DNA of 39,949 nt from an uncultured Clostridia bacterium (lineage in GTDB: Bacteria; Bacillota; Clostridia; TANB77; CAG-508). How positions within the stretch are numbered: the stretch's first letter is position 1; every line of letters begins with the position of its first letter. Below the pieces are notes generated by a model. The model had not been told where the DNA came from and searched no databases. It was given only the letters and a program-made list of their open reading frames with translations. Location: contig CATKGX010000088.1 of assembly GCA_949747775.1 (NCBI GenBank), positions 1 to 39,949 of the forward strand, in the 5' to 3' direction. The translations under genes were made by a program, and so were the position numbers. This document shows, piece by piece, positions 15,612-23,750 of this stretch.

Positions 15612-16988
15612 ATGTATAAAATATCATTAGTTATGTGTAATGACATGCACATGGACATTGAGCAAGCTAATGAGATATTAAGCTGTATTTACAATAATCC
15701 ACGGTATCAAATAACCTCTGATTATACTGAAGCAGACATCATTATTATTATGACTTGTGCTTTTGGCACAGGAAAAGAATATAGTATGTATGTTATTGCG
15801 GATATTCAGCAAAATTGCAAGCAAGATGCGACAATTATTGTTACGGGCTGTCTTGTGAAGATTAATTCGTATGAACTGCAAGCTATTTCTGGGATTGTTA
15901 TAATAAAAACAATATCAGAAATAAAAGAATTTTTGGGCGAATGTAAACCAAATGTCAAACTAATTCCTCAAAACAAGGTAATTATTTCTAGTGGCTGTTT
16001 GAAACGATGTTCTTATTGTGTTTATCCTTTAATTACAGGTAATTATGTGAGTAAGCCAATCGAAGCTGTTATGAAAGAAGTTGAAAGTCTGTATGAAAGT
16101 GAGATAACAATTTACATTTCTGGAGGACTAGAAACTTCTGATTATGGAATTGACTTGTATGGTACTCACAAGTTTCCTGATTTATTAGGCAGTATTTGTT
16201 CACAATATCCTAATTGTAATTATGTAATAGGATGGTTTCATCCTGCTGGCTTGACTGATGAACTTTTATCAGTTATTGCCAAACATAAAAACATTGCGGA
16301 AATTATGGTGCATATTCAACATGTGAACCAACAAATACTTCACAATATGAATAGGCCGTCTTTTGATTTTACAAATGAGAGATTACTTAAACTTAGAGAC
16401 TTACGACCTGATATTATGATTTCAACTGAAGTTATTGTTGGATTTCCTGGCGAAACGGAAAAAGAGTTCGATGAGTTGGTTTGCTACTTAGATAAAGGAT
16501 TGTTCCAAGATATTGGAGTAGCAAGCTATGAACCTGTTTTAGGGACGAAAGCTGCTACACTACCTAATATACCTTCTCTTGAAATTAGAAATGAGAGAAT
16601 GGAGTATATTGGTAACAGATATCATTGTACAACATATTCAGCACCTAAGAGTTGCTTAGAGCCAGTTCTTGAAAGCTATATGAAAGCATGTAATCATTTT
16701 TATAGATTGCCTAAAATGATTAAAACACCTAAAGCAAGGCAAAAATATAAATATATTGCAGGAGTTGATACCAAAGCAAAAGAACCTGAACAATTTGGAA
16801 TGATATTGGCACAAATATTTAAAGAGATTGTTAATGCCAGAGATGAATTAGCGATTGCAAGAATGAAGAAGTATATGAGTGAAACATATACATTAGAATT
16901 TAGGCAATATGTTTATCAAGTGTTTAAGCAGTCAGACCTTAAAACTGCTATGCTAAAAAAAGCAAAAGTGATATTATTTGAAAAATAA
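15612..16988 (+). CDS. Radical SAM protein of the methylthiotransferase (MiaB/RimO-like) family, no TRAM domain seen
   Basis: The protein is 458 residues. The N-terminal domain has the three cysteines typical of methylthiotransferases at 9, 49 (MTCAFGT) and 80 (TGCLVK). The radical SAM triad CxxxCxxC lies at 129, 133 and 136 (SGCLKRCSYC). The core continues with EVIVGFPGETEKEFDEL and GTKAATLPNI, which match MTTase motifs. Beyond about residue 330 the C-terminus is divergent and helical, and I see no TRAM RNA-binding domain. By family knowledge it would carry two 4Fe-4S clusters and insert sulfur or a methylthio group into tRNA or protein. It lies 32 bases after the Ycf35-like gene with no terminator, so it belongs to the same transcript. 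The next operon makes a minimal Fe-S assembly pair. Confidence 0.85.
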   Translation: MYKISLVMCNDMHMDIEQANEILSCIYNNPRYQITSDYTEADIIIIMTCAFGTGKEYSMYVIADIQQNCKQDATIIVTGCLVKINSYELQAISGIVIIKTISEIKEFLGECKPNVKLIPQNKVIISSGCLKRCSYCVYPLITGNYVSKPIEAVMKEVESLYESEITIYISGGLETSDYGIDLYGTHKFPDLLGSICSQYPNCNYVIGWFHPAGLTDELLSVIAKHKNIAEIMVHIQHVNQQILHNMNRPSFDFTNERLLKLRDLRPDIMISTEVIVGFPGETEKEFDELVCYLDKGLFQDIGVASYEPVLGTKAATLPNIPSLEIRNERMEYIGNRYHCTTYSAPKSCLEPVLESYMKACNHFYRLPKMIKTPKARQKYKYIAGVDTKAKEPEQFGMILAQIFKEIVNARDELAIARMKKYMSETYTLEFRQYVYQVFKQSDLKTAMLKKAKVILFEK

Positions 16989-16997
16989 ATTAATAAG

Positions 16998-17030
16998 TAA
17001 TTATCCCCCAGTTATACTGGGGGATAATTA
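16998..17030. terminator. Terminator with a perfect 15-bp stem
   Basis: TAATTATCCCCCAGT (16998-17012) pairs exactly with ACTGGGGGATAATTA (17016-17030) around TAT, followed by TTTAATT. Confidence 0.9.
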
Positions 17031-17053
17031 TTTAATTAAAATAAGGAAACTCA

Positions 17054-17082
17054 TTGAGAAGTAAGAACATTTGTGATACAAT
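17054..17082 (+). promoter_or_regulatory. Predicted promoter of the Sms/Suf pair
   Basis: TTGAGA (17054-17059), 17 bases, TACAAT (17077-17082), extended -10 TGA. Confidence 0.65.
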
Positions 17083-17116
17083 AGAAAAGTAAAAAATAAG
17101 GTTACAAGGAGGAACA

Positions 17117-17860
17117 ATGTTAGAACTACAAAATATATCATTTTCAAGAGATAACAAGAAAATTTTAAGAAATATTAATTTAACAATAGATGATAAAAAA
17201 CTAGTTGCCATTACAGGGCCAAATGGTTCTGGAAAGTCAACTTTAGCTAAAATTATTATGGGAATTGTAACACCAGACTCTGGCAAAATTCTATTTGATG
17301 GCAAAGATATTACAAACTTTAGTATCAGTCAAAGAGCAAAAGAGGGAATAGGGTTTGCATTTCAACAACCAGTTAAGTTTAAAGGGCTTACTGTAAAAGA
17401 TTTAATAGAAATATCTAGTGGAAATCAAATGAAAGTCTGCGAAGCATGTGATGTACTAGCAGATGTAGGACTTTGTGCACAAGAATATTTAAACAGAGAA
17501 ATAAATTCAGAGTTATCTGGAGGAGAACTAAAAAGAATAGAAATTGCCATGCTTGCTGCTAAAAAGGCAAAGCTAACAATATTTGATGAACCAGAAGCAG
17601 GTATTGATTTGTGGAGTTTTAATAATTTAATTAGTGTATTTGAAAAAATGCACCAAGAGATACAAGGCTCTATTGCTATCATTTCTCATCAAGAAAGAAT
17701 TTTAAATATAGCAGATGAAATTGTTCTACTTTCAAATGGGCAAATAGAAGAAATAGGAAGCAAAGAAGAAATACTTCCTAAATTATTAAATAAGGGAGCA
17801 AAGCCTTGCCATAAGTTAAACGAAGGAGAAACAAATTGCAACCTAGGAGGTGTAAACTAA
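17117..17860 (+). CDS. Fe-S cluster assembly ATPase, SufC/SmsC-like
   Basis: The ABC-type ATPase is 247 residues, the usual SufC size, and cytosolic. Walker A GPNGSGKS lies at 34-41, the Q-loop region at FAFQQPVKFKGL, the signature LSGGELKR at about 135, Walker B LTIFDEPEAGID at about 155, and the H-loop in IISHQER. SufC powers scaffold rearrangement during Fe-S cluster assembly. The stop codon abuts the ATG of the SufB/D-like gene. No sufS, sufU or second sufB/D gene is linked, so this fits a two-component SUF-like minimal system (SmsCB) better than the canonical sufCDSUB operon. AAGGAGG precedes the ATG. Confidence 0.87.
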   Translation: MLELQNISFSRDNKKILRNINLTIDDKKLVAITGPNGSGKSTLAKIIMGIVTPDSGKILFDGKDITNFSISQRAKEGIGFAFQQPVKFKGLTVKDLIEISSGNQMKVCEACDVLADVGLCAQEYLNREINSELSGGELKRIEIAMLAAKKAKLTIFDEPEAGIDLWSFNNLISVFEKMHQEIQGSIAIISHQERILNIADEIVLLSNGQIEEIGSKEEILPKLLNKGAKPCHKLNEGETNCNLGGVN

Positions 17861-18778
17861 ATGGATAAAATGGAAAAAGAACTATTAAAAAAAATAGCAG
17901 ATATAGAAAAAACACCAATGGGAGCATATAACATAAGGCAAGATGGAAAAGGAATTGCAAGAAATACAACAGCTAATATTGATATTGTAACAAAAGAGGA
18001 CAAACCAGGAATTGATATTATAGTAAAACCAAATACAAAAAATGAAAGTATCCATATACCAGTCATTCTAACACAAGGTGGATTAAATGATATTGTATAT
18101 AATGATTTCTATATTGGAGAAAATGCAGATGTTGTGATTGTAGCAGGTTGTGGAATTCATAATAGTAGCTGCGAAACAGCAGAACATGACGGAATTCACA
18201 GTTTTCATTTAAGCAAAGGTGCAAAAGTAAAATATATAGAAAAACATTATGGAGAAGGAGAAGGCACTGGAGATAGAATCCTAAACCCTCAAACAATTGT
18301 TAATTTAGACGAGGGTAGTAACATGGAAATGGAAACAGTACAAATAGAAGGAGTATCATCTACCATAAGAGAAACAAAAGCAAATTTAGCCAAAGATGCT
18401 ACTTTAGTTATATCAGAAAGAATTATGACCACAGGTAAGCAAACAGCCAAAACAGTGTTTGACGTAGATTTAGCAGGAGAAAATTCAAGTGTACATGTAG
18501 CTTCAAGGTCAGTTGCGAAAAATAATTCTGTACAAGAATTCATTTCAAATGTAAATGGAAATAATAAATGCTTTGGACATGTAGAATGTGATGCTATTAT
18601 TATGGATCATGCAAAAGTACTTTCAGACCCTAAAATTACAGCAAATCACATTGATGCAAGTTTAGTACATGAAGCTGCAATTGGGAAAATTGCAGGGGAA
18701 CAATTAATAAAATTAATGACGTTAGGCTTAACAGAATCAGAGGCAGAACAGCAAATTATTAATGGTTTCCTAAAATAG
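17861..18778 (+). CDS. Fe-S assembly scaffold, SufB/SufD (SmsB)-like
   Basis: At 305 residues the protein is shorter than canonical SufB (about 465) or SufD (about 400) and corresponds to their beta-helix core and C-terminal helices. The C-terminal segment ASLVHEAAIGKIAGEQLIKL, then MTLGLTESEAEQQIINGFLK, is the diagnostic SufB/D ending. Short beta-helix-like repeats fill residues 60-240, with CGIHNSSC midway. It starts directly after the SufC-like stop codon, so translation is coupled. It should bind the SufC-like ATPase and act as scaffold; the single-scaffold, two-gene layout matches SMS systems. Confidence 0.85.
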   Translation: MDKMEKELLKKIADIEKTPMGAYNIRQDGKGIARNTTANIDIVTKEDKPGIDIIVKPNTKNESIHIPVILTQGGLNDIVYNDFYIGENADVVIVAGCGIHNSSCETAEHDGIHSFHLSKGAKVKYIEKHYGEGEGTGDRILNPQTIVNLDEGSNMEMETVQIEGVSSTIRETKANLAKDATLVISERIMTTGKQTAKTVFDVDLAGENSSVHVASRSVAKNNSVQEFISNVNGNNKCFGHVECDAIIMDHAKVLSDPKITANHIDASLVHEAAIGKIAGEQLIKLMTLGLTESEAEQQIINGFLK

Positions 18779-18784
18779 GAAAAA

Positions 18785-18813
18785 TTGCAAGATTATGTAA
18801 AGTATGCTATAAT
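18785..18813 (+). promoter_or_regulatory. Predicted promoter of the KH-domain gene
   Basis: TTGCAA (18785-18790), 17 bases, TATAAT (18808-18813), extended -10 TGC. About 33 of 40 positions match the region of the promoter at 10286, including the spacer. Confidence 0.7.
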
Positions 18814-18867
18814 AAAATATATCTTATGTTGAATTAGTTTTCAATACAATTAATAGGAGGCTTTTAC

Positions 18868-19587
18868 ATGATTCGAAACAACAGAAATGTTCGGAAAAAT
18901 CTCTTTTGGCGAGAAGTAAATGGCGTATATGAGCTAGAAGAAGAATTGGCAGGTTTGAGTGTAGGAATTGCTCAAGATTACTATATGCCTAAAGAACCAA
19001 TGTTTATGGAGCAAGAATTAAAAAACATCAACGTTTCGTTTAAAAGAATTGGAGAGGACTGCATCATTTTTGACCCAGAAGTAGAAGAATGGACAAAGCT
19101 TACTGCACCCATTGCCAAGCTTGATGATAGGGTAAAGTATATAAGTGGAGCTAAGCACACAGGAGAAGTACCAACTTCCAAAATGGTAAAAGCAGCATGG
19201 AAGTACTACTGGAATATATCAAGCAAAATAGAACTGCTGAAGCTGGCACAATCAAGAGAAGAATTTGAAGAATATTTTGCTAGGGAAAGTGAAGATGGTA
19301 TTTGCTGCTGGTGGGAGGAAGACATCGATTGGATTACCGCTAAGGAATTGGATCCTAAATATGTCGGAGTCCATTTAGGAAGAACTGAACGTAGCTTTGA
19401 CGGACTCGTACTGTTAAAGTCGGCAGCCAAAGGCAAAAGCGTTATTACCATTAAAGTTCATGAATGGGACATGGGCAGAGTGATCGGCAAAGGTGGGCAA
19501 AATGTAAAAAGAATTGCAGAAGCACTTGACGTAAAAACGGTAAAAGTCAAATCTATTGAGGGAGAACTAACAGCTATCAATTCATAA
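18868..19587 (+). CDS. KH-domain protein with an unrecognised N-terminal region
   Basis: The protein is 239 residues. A KH RNA-binding domain occupies about residues 190-235: VITIKVHEWDMGRVIGKGGQ followed by NVKRIAEALDVKTVKVK, with the IGKGG loop intact. The first 185 residues are acidic and rich in Trp and Tyr (EEDGICCWWEEDIDWIT region near 140-155), and I cannot place them in a family. It may be a single-strand RNA-binding protein. ATAGGAGG precedes the ATG. The gene is monocistronic, with its own promoter and terminator; it sits between the Sms pair and the convergent asd. Confidence 0.8.
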   Translation: MIRNNRNVRKNLFWREVNGVYELEEELAGLSVGIAQDYYMPKEPMFMEQELKNINVSFKRIGEDCIIFDPEVEEWTKLTAPIAKLDDRVKYISGAKHTGEVPTSKMVKAAWKYYWNISSKIELLKLAQSREEFEEYFARESEDGICCWWEEDIDWITAKELDPKYVGVHLGRTERSFDGLVLLKSAAKGKSVITIKVHEWDMGRVIGKGGQNVKRIAEALDVKTVKVKSIEGELTAINS

Positions 19588-19596
19588 TAGCAAAGA

Positions 19597-19637
19597 AAAG
19601 TAGGAGAAACCTAAAAATTTAGGATTCTCCTACTTTT
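19597..19637. terminator. Terminator between the KH-domain gene and asd
   Basis: AAAGTAGGAGAA and CCTAAA pair with TTTAGG and TTCTCCTACTTT with one bulged pair. The A and T flanks allow use from either side. Confidence 0.9.
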
Positions 19638-19690
19638 GTATGTTACTATTATTGTACAACTCATCAGGACAAATGTCTGCCCTATTAGTA

Positions 19691-20707
19691 TTATAACAAT
19701 TTATAATCACACAATTCTTCTACAATCTGTACAGCGTTTGTGGCAGCGCCTTTTCTAATATTGTCTGCGACAACCCAAAGATTAACACCAAAAGGAACAC
19801 TTTCGTCTCTTCTAATTCTACCAACAAAAACTTCGTCTTTTCCAGAAGCGTTTGTGGCAAGTGGGTATAATTGCTCTTTTGTATTATCTTGAACAATTAA
19901 ATTAGGGAAAGTTTTTAAAGTATCTATCAATTCTTTCATATCAAAATCATTTTCAAATTCTACATTAATAGATTCACTATGTGAATTAAATACAGGAACT
20001 CTAACCGTTGTTGCAGTAATTTTTAGTTCTGGTCTTTTTAGTATTTTTCTAGTTTCGTTTATCATTTTTTCTTCTTCTTTTGTATAACCGTTATCTAAAA
20101 ATGTATCAATATGAGGCAAACAGTTAGAAAAGATAGGATAAGGAAATTTTTGCATTGGGGTATCAGTATTTTCTAAATAATTTTTAGCTCCATTTTCTAA
20201 ATCTAAAACACCATTTCTACCAGCGCCAGATACCGCTTGATACGTAGAATAGACAATTCTTTTAATTTTATATTTATTGTCTAATGGCTTTAAAGCTACT
20301 ACAGCCTGAATAGTAGAACAATTAGGATTAGCAATAATTCCATGATGATTTTTGATTTCTTCAGGATTTACCTCAGGAACAACCAAAGGAACATTTGGAT
20401 CCATTCTAAATGCACTACTATTATCAACTACAATGCAACCTTTAGAGGCGGCAATTGGCGAGTATTTCTTTGAAGTGTCTCCACCAGCAGAAAAAATAGC
20501 AAAATCAAATCCTTCATCAAAGGAATGTTCATTTAATTCTTGGACAACATAGTCTTTGCCCATAAAATGAGTTGTTTTCCCAGCAGATTTTTTAGAGGCA
20601 AGTAAAACATATTCTGAAACGGGAAGATTTCTTTCTTCTAATACTTTTAAAACGGTTCTACCAACAAGTCCAGTAGCACCAACAATGGCTAATTTATATT
20701 TTTTCAT
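19691..20707 (-). CDS. asd: Aspartate-semialdehyde dehydrogenase
   Basis: Asd reduces aspartyl phosphate to aspartate semialdehyde, the branch-point precursor for DAP/lysine, threonine and methionine. Start ATG 20707 (338 residues) is preferred over a GTG three codons earlier, since AAGGAG is eight bases before the ATG and the GTG overlaps it. The NADP-binding GATGLVG lies at 10-16, the catalytic cysteine at 130 (NPNCSTIQ), and RVPVFNSHSE carries the catalytic histidine. It feeds DapA, encoded about 9.5 kb away on the same strand. The terminator of the next gene upstream separates it from that gene. Confidence 0.97.
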   Translation of the reverse strand: MKKYKLAIVGATGLVGRTVLKVLEERNLPVSEYVLLASKKSAGKTTHFMGKDYVVQELNEHSFDEGFDFAIFSAGGDTSKKYSPIAASKGCIVVDNSSAFRMDPNVPLVVPEVNPEEIKNHHGIIANPNCSTIQAVVALKPLDNKYKIKRIVYSTYQAVSGAGRNGVLDLENGAKNYLENTDTPMQKFPYPIFSNCLPHIDTFLDNGYTKEEEKMINETRKILKRPELKITATTVRVPVFNSHSESINVEFENDFDMKELIDTLKTFPNLIVQDNTKEQLYPLATNASGKDEVFVGRIRRDESVPFGVNLWVVADNIRKGAATNAVQIVEELCDYKLL

Positions 20708-20754
20708 AGTATTCACTCCTTGTATGATATTTTTTATAATATATGATAAATATG

Positions 20755-20810
20755 AAAAAAAGTGCTTAAGAGAAGATAAAACAATTTATTTACCCTCCTT
20801 AAGTACTTTT
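20755..20810 (-). terminator. Terminator of the membrane-protein gene (minus strand)
   Basis: On the minus strand AAAAGTACTTAAG pairs with CTTAAGCACTTTT across a loop of about 27 bases and ends in T's. It lies between the end of the gene at 20816 and asd. Confidence 0.65.
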
Positions 20811-20815
20811 AATGA

Positions 20816-22141
20816 TTATTTCTTCTTTATCACATTTTCCATTACTTCTTTTGCTGGTCTACTATTTTCGCTAGGGTAAGTATATTCAAAGAATACAAAT
20901 TTACCATCTTTGAAATATCCTAAACAAAAATCATTGTAAACAACATTGTTTTCACCTTTTTTCTGTGCTTCAAAAGTTGTAAATTCAAACCCAGAAATAG
21001 TTTCTTTCTTAAAATCAGAAAGAATGGTATATTTTGATTCTGTAAATGATTTCTTTAAAGAAGTATAGTAGGCATCTACTGATTTACTGTCGCCTTCTTC
21101 GGTAAAGCAACTAATTAATTCATTTTCATTATAAAGAACACATTCATAAAAATCAGTAGCATCTTCTCCAAAGAAATAGACAATATCTTTATCAGATCCT
21201 AAAACCATATTAATAGGAACGCGAATTTCCATATTAAAATCTGTTAAAGGATAAGTAGTTTGTCTGGCAGTACTACTGTTGTTAATAGTATTTTCAGAGT
21301 TATTTTGAGTTGAATTGTCAGGATCTATTAATACTAAAACAACAACGATTGCTATAACAAGAATAATGAAAAGCATAATTTTTCCAAAGATAGTTATAAA
21401 ACGACGACCTACGCTTTGTTCATTTTTTTCAGAAAAATAATATTTTCCCTTTGTTTTTCGAATAATTTGTTGTGTTTTTAATGTATTAAAAAGTTGTTTT
21501 CCATTTTCTAATTCTTGTAGTTCTAACAAAATAGTATCTTTATCAATAGCATTTTCTTTGCTTGTAGCATTGTATTTTACAAAGATATCTTTTACACTAT
21601 GTACAACTTCTTCTTGATTAATGTTGGCCTCTGGGTTAGATAATGTACTTGATATTTTTATTTCGTTTAAAGGTGTATTGCTACTTTTTATTTGCTTATT
21701 TACATTTGCAACTACTCCACTAATACCTAAAATTGTAAATATAACAGAGATAATTAAGTCATGAATAATTGCCGAGGTAAATGTATTTGATGAATATAAT
21801 AGTTGAAAGTTTGCTATAGTAGGTGCATATCCATCTTTTATAATAAGTAACATTGGGATAATCAATAAAGTTGCAACGATAACAGCTAGTAGTGAAAAAA
21901 TAGCAATAATAAATGGTAACTTTTTATCGATGGTTCCTTTAAAAATTTGATATCCTTTTAGTGCTCCAATTGCAATAATAATAGCTAATGCAGATAAAAT
22001 CATATTACCATAAACATACATTAGTATCCATGGAATTGTAGCCACAAAAGCACCAATTAAAGCGCCCAGAGTTCCTAAAGCATAATGCTTAGAATCACTT
22101 TGAATAACGTCATTTTGTTCATCATTATTTAATTCATTCAT
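20816..22141 (-). CDS. Multidomain membrane protein of unknown function
   Basis: The protein is 441 residues in three parts. The N-terminal third has about four transmembrane helices (roughly 20-150). The middle cytosolic segment (about 185-245) contains alternating helices and 'IIRKTKGKYYFSE', which could be a winged-helix-like fold, though this is weak. A further helix (about 250-275) leads to an Asn/Ser-rich linker and an external domain (about 300-441) with 'NMEIRVPINM', 'FYECVLYNENELISCF' and 'GYFKDGKFVFFEYTYPS', a strand-rich pattern. I do not recognise the family. It has its own promoter and terminator. Confidence 0.8.
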   Translation of the reverse strand: MNELNNDEQNDVIQSDSKHYALGTLGALIGAFVATIPWILMYVYGNMILSALAIIIAIGALKGYQIFKGTIDKKLPFIIAIFSLLAVIVATLLIIPMLLIIKDGYAPTIANFQLLYSSNTFTSAIIHDLIISVIFTILGISGVVANVNKQIKSSNTPLNEIKISSTLSNPEANINQEEVVHSVKDIFVKYNATSKENAIDKDTILLELQELENGKQLFNTLKTQQIIRKTKGKYYFSEKNEQSVGRRFITIFGKIMLFIILVIAIVVVLVLIDPDNSTQNNSENTINNSSTARQTTYPLTDFNMEIRVPINMVLGSDKDIVYFFGEDATDFYECVLYNENELISCFTEEGDSKSVDAYYTSLKKSFTESKYTILSDFKKETISGFEFTTFEAQKKGENNVVYNDFCLGYFKDGKFVFFEYTYPSENSRPAKEVMENVIKKK

Positions 22142-22176
22142 AAAAAATCCCCTTCCTAATTTAATAATATAAAAAG

Positions 22177-22205
22177 ATTATAGCATTATAAATTTTGAAA
22201 ATCAA
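22177..22205 (-). promoter_or_regulatory. Promoter of the membrane-protein gene
   Basis: On the minus strand TTGATT (22205-22200), 17 bases, TATAAT (22182-22177), extended -10 TGC. Confidence 0.7.
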
Positions 22206-22317
22206 GTGTTTAGAAAACAAGGAAGTATTCTGAAGGAAACATAAGCTGTGTGCAAGATTTGTTTTATTTTTACCATCTATTCTTATTCTACTTATTTCAT
22301 AAAAGATAAAATTAGAC

Positions 22318-22346
22318 TTGAAAATAAACACAACATATGATAATAT
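22318..22346 (+). promoter_or_regulatory. Promoter of the T-box-pheST transcript
   Basis: TTGAAA (22318-22323), 17 bases, TAATAT (22341-22346), extended -10 TGA. Confidence 0.6.
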
Positions 22347-22379
22347 ATATAAGATAAAAAATAGAAAAACCATTGAAAA

Positions 22380-22622
22380 AGCAAAGTAAACTTAAGTAAC
22401 ATGTATGAAAAAAAGAGAAGTAAGTCGTGGCTGAAAGCTTACTCATACAGCTTAAATTGAAATTTCACTTTAGAGGTCTTTTGTTGAAAAAAGAGTAGAC
22501 AAAAGCGGGAAGCCCGTTATAGCTAAAATAAGGTTAATCAGTAAAATTAATAAAATTAGGTGGTACCACGAAAAGAAGTCAATCGTCCTATGCAATAGGC
22601 AAATTGGCTTCTTTATTTTTAG
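22380..22622 (+). promoter_or_regulatory. T-box riboswitch (tRNA-Phe sensing)
   Basis: The T-box sequence AGGTGGTACCACG lies at about 22558-22570. It is followed by a terminator stem (AAGAAGTCAAT... pairing with ATTGGCTTCTT) and a T-rich end at about 22613-22620. In stem I, the bases around 22464-22466 read TTC before A, fitting a UUC (Phe) specifier. Uncharged tRNA-Phe would stabilise the antiterminator and turn on pheST. The rest of the 22142-22691 interval holds only this leader, its promoter and the pheS ribosome binding site. Confidence 0.93.
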
Positions 22623-22691
22623 GTAAGACCTGCCCTACATGCCAAAAGTATCTTTTGAAGGGCTGTCCCTAGTACACCAAAAAAGGAGGAA

Positions 22692-23732
22692 ATGATGAAA
22701 GAACAAATTGAACGAATTAGAAATCTTGCTTTAGAGGAAATCAGCAAGGCAAGTGGCAGAAAAGAGTTAGATGACGCAAGAGTAAAATATCTTGGAAAAA
22801 AAGGAGAGCTTACAGCTGTTCTAAGAGGAATGGGGGCACTATCTCCAGAGGAAAGACCAGTCATTGGAAGCTTAGTAAATGTTGTGAAAGAAGAATTGGA
22901 AACATTAATTGAGCAAAAGGAAGAAGAGTACGATGAACAAGAGCTAAACAGAAAGTTAAAAGAAGAGACAATTGATATTACACTTCCAAGCACAAAAGTA
23001 AAAAGGGGAAGTAAACATCCTTTAAATAGAGTAATTGAGGAAGTGGAAGATTTATTTGTCTCTATGGGATATGATGTGGTAACAGGTCCAGAACTTGAAA
23101 CAGATGAATATTGCTTTGAAAGATTGAATTTACCAAAAGGGCATCCAGCAAGAGATATGCAAGATAGTTTTTATATTACTTCAGAATATTTGCTAAGAAC
23201 GCAAACTTCTGCTGTGCAAGCAAGAACAATGATGGCAAATGAGGAAAAAGGACCAATAAGAGTAATATGTCCAGGAAAAACATATAGAAGAGATGATGAT
23301 GCAACACATTCACATCAATTTGCTCAAGTAGAGGGGCTAGTAATTGACAAAAATGTATCTTTGGCAGATTTAAAAGGAACATTAGAAGTTTTTGTAAAGA
23401 AAATGTTAGGAGAAAACTTAGAACTTCGTTTTAGACCAAGTTATTTCCCATTTACAGAGCCATCATATGAGGTTGATGTTACTTGCTTTAAATGCGGGGG
23501 AAAAGGCTGCAATCTATGTAAACAAACAGGATGGATAGAACTATTAGGTTCTGGAATTGTACATCCAAATGTATTAAAAATGAATGGATATGATCCAGAA
23601 AAATATAGTGGTTTTGCTTTTGGAACTGGTTTAGATAGATTAGCAATGTTTAAATATGGAATTACAGATATTCGTTTATTATATCAAAATGATGTTAGAT
23701 TTTTAAATCAATTTGATAGAGCAGATAGATAG
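22692..23732 (+). CDS. pheS: Phenylalanyl-tRNA synthetase alpha subunit
   Basis: The protein is 346 residues, with the helical arm (1-85) and then the class II catalytic core. [50 protein letters not shown] (motif 2) and [20 protein letters not shown] (motif 3) are all present. [18 protein letters not shown] cluster is characteristic of the family. It forms the alpha2-beta2 enzyme with PheT and charges tRNA-Phe. Two adjacent ATG codons (22692, 22695) follow AAGGAGG; either may be used. It is controlled by the upstream T-box. Confidence 0.98.
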   Translation: MMKEQIERIRNLALEEISKASGRKELDDARVKYLGKKGELTAVLRGMGALSPEERPVIGSLVNVVKEELETLIEQKEEEYDEQELNRKLKEETIDITLPSTKVKRGSKHPLNRVIEEVEDLFVSMGYDVVTGPELETDEYCFERLNLPKGHPARDMQDSFYITSEYLLRTQTSAVQARTMMANEEKGPIRVICPGKTYRRDDDATHSHQFAQVEGLVIDKNVSLADLKGTLEVFVKKMLGENLELRFRPSYFPFTEPSYEVDVTCFKCGGKGCNLCKQTGWIELLGSGIVHPNVLKMNGYDPEKYSGFAFGTGLDRLAMFKYGITDIRLLYQNDVRFLNQFDRADR

Positions 23733-23750
23733 AGCGAAGGAGGAAATAAA

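Noticed and set aside
22619..22993. Minus-strand open frame over the pheS start
   Set aside because: It is antisense to pheS and its leader, Ser-rich, and has no supporting signals.
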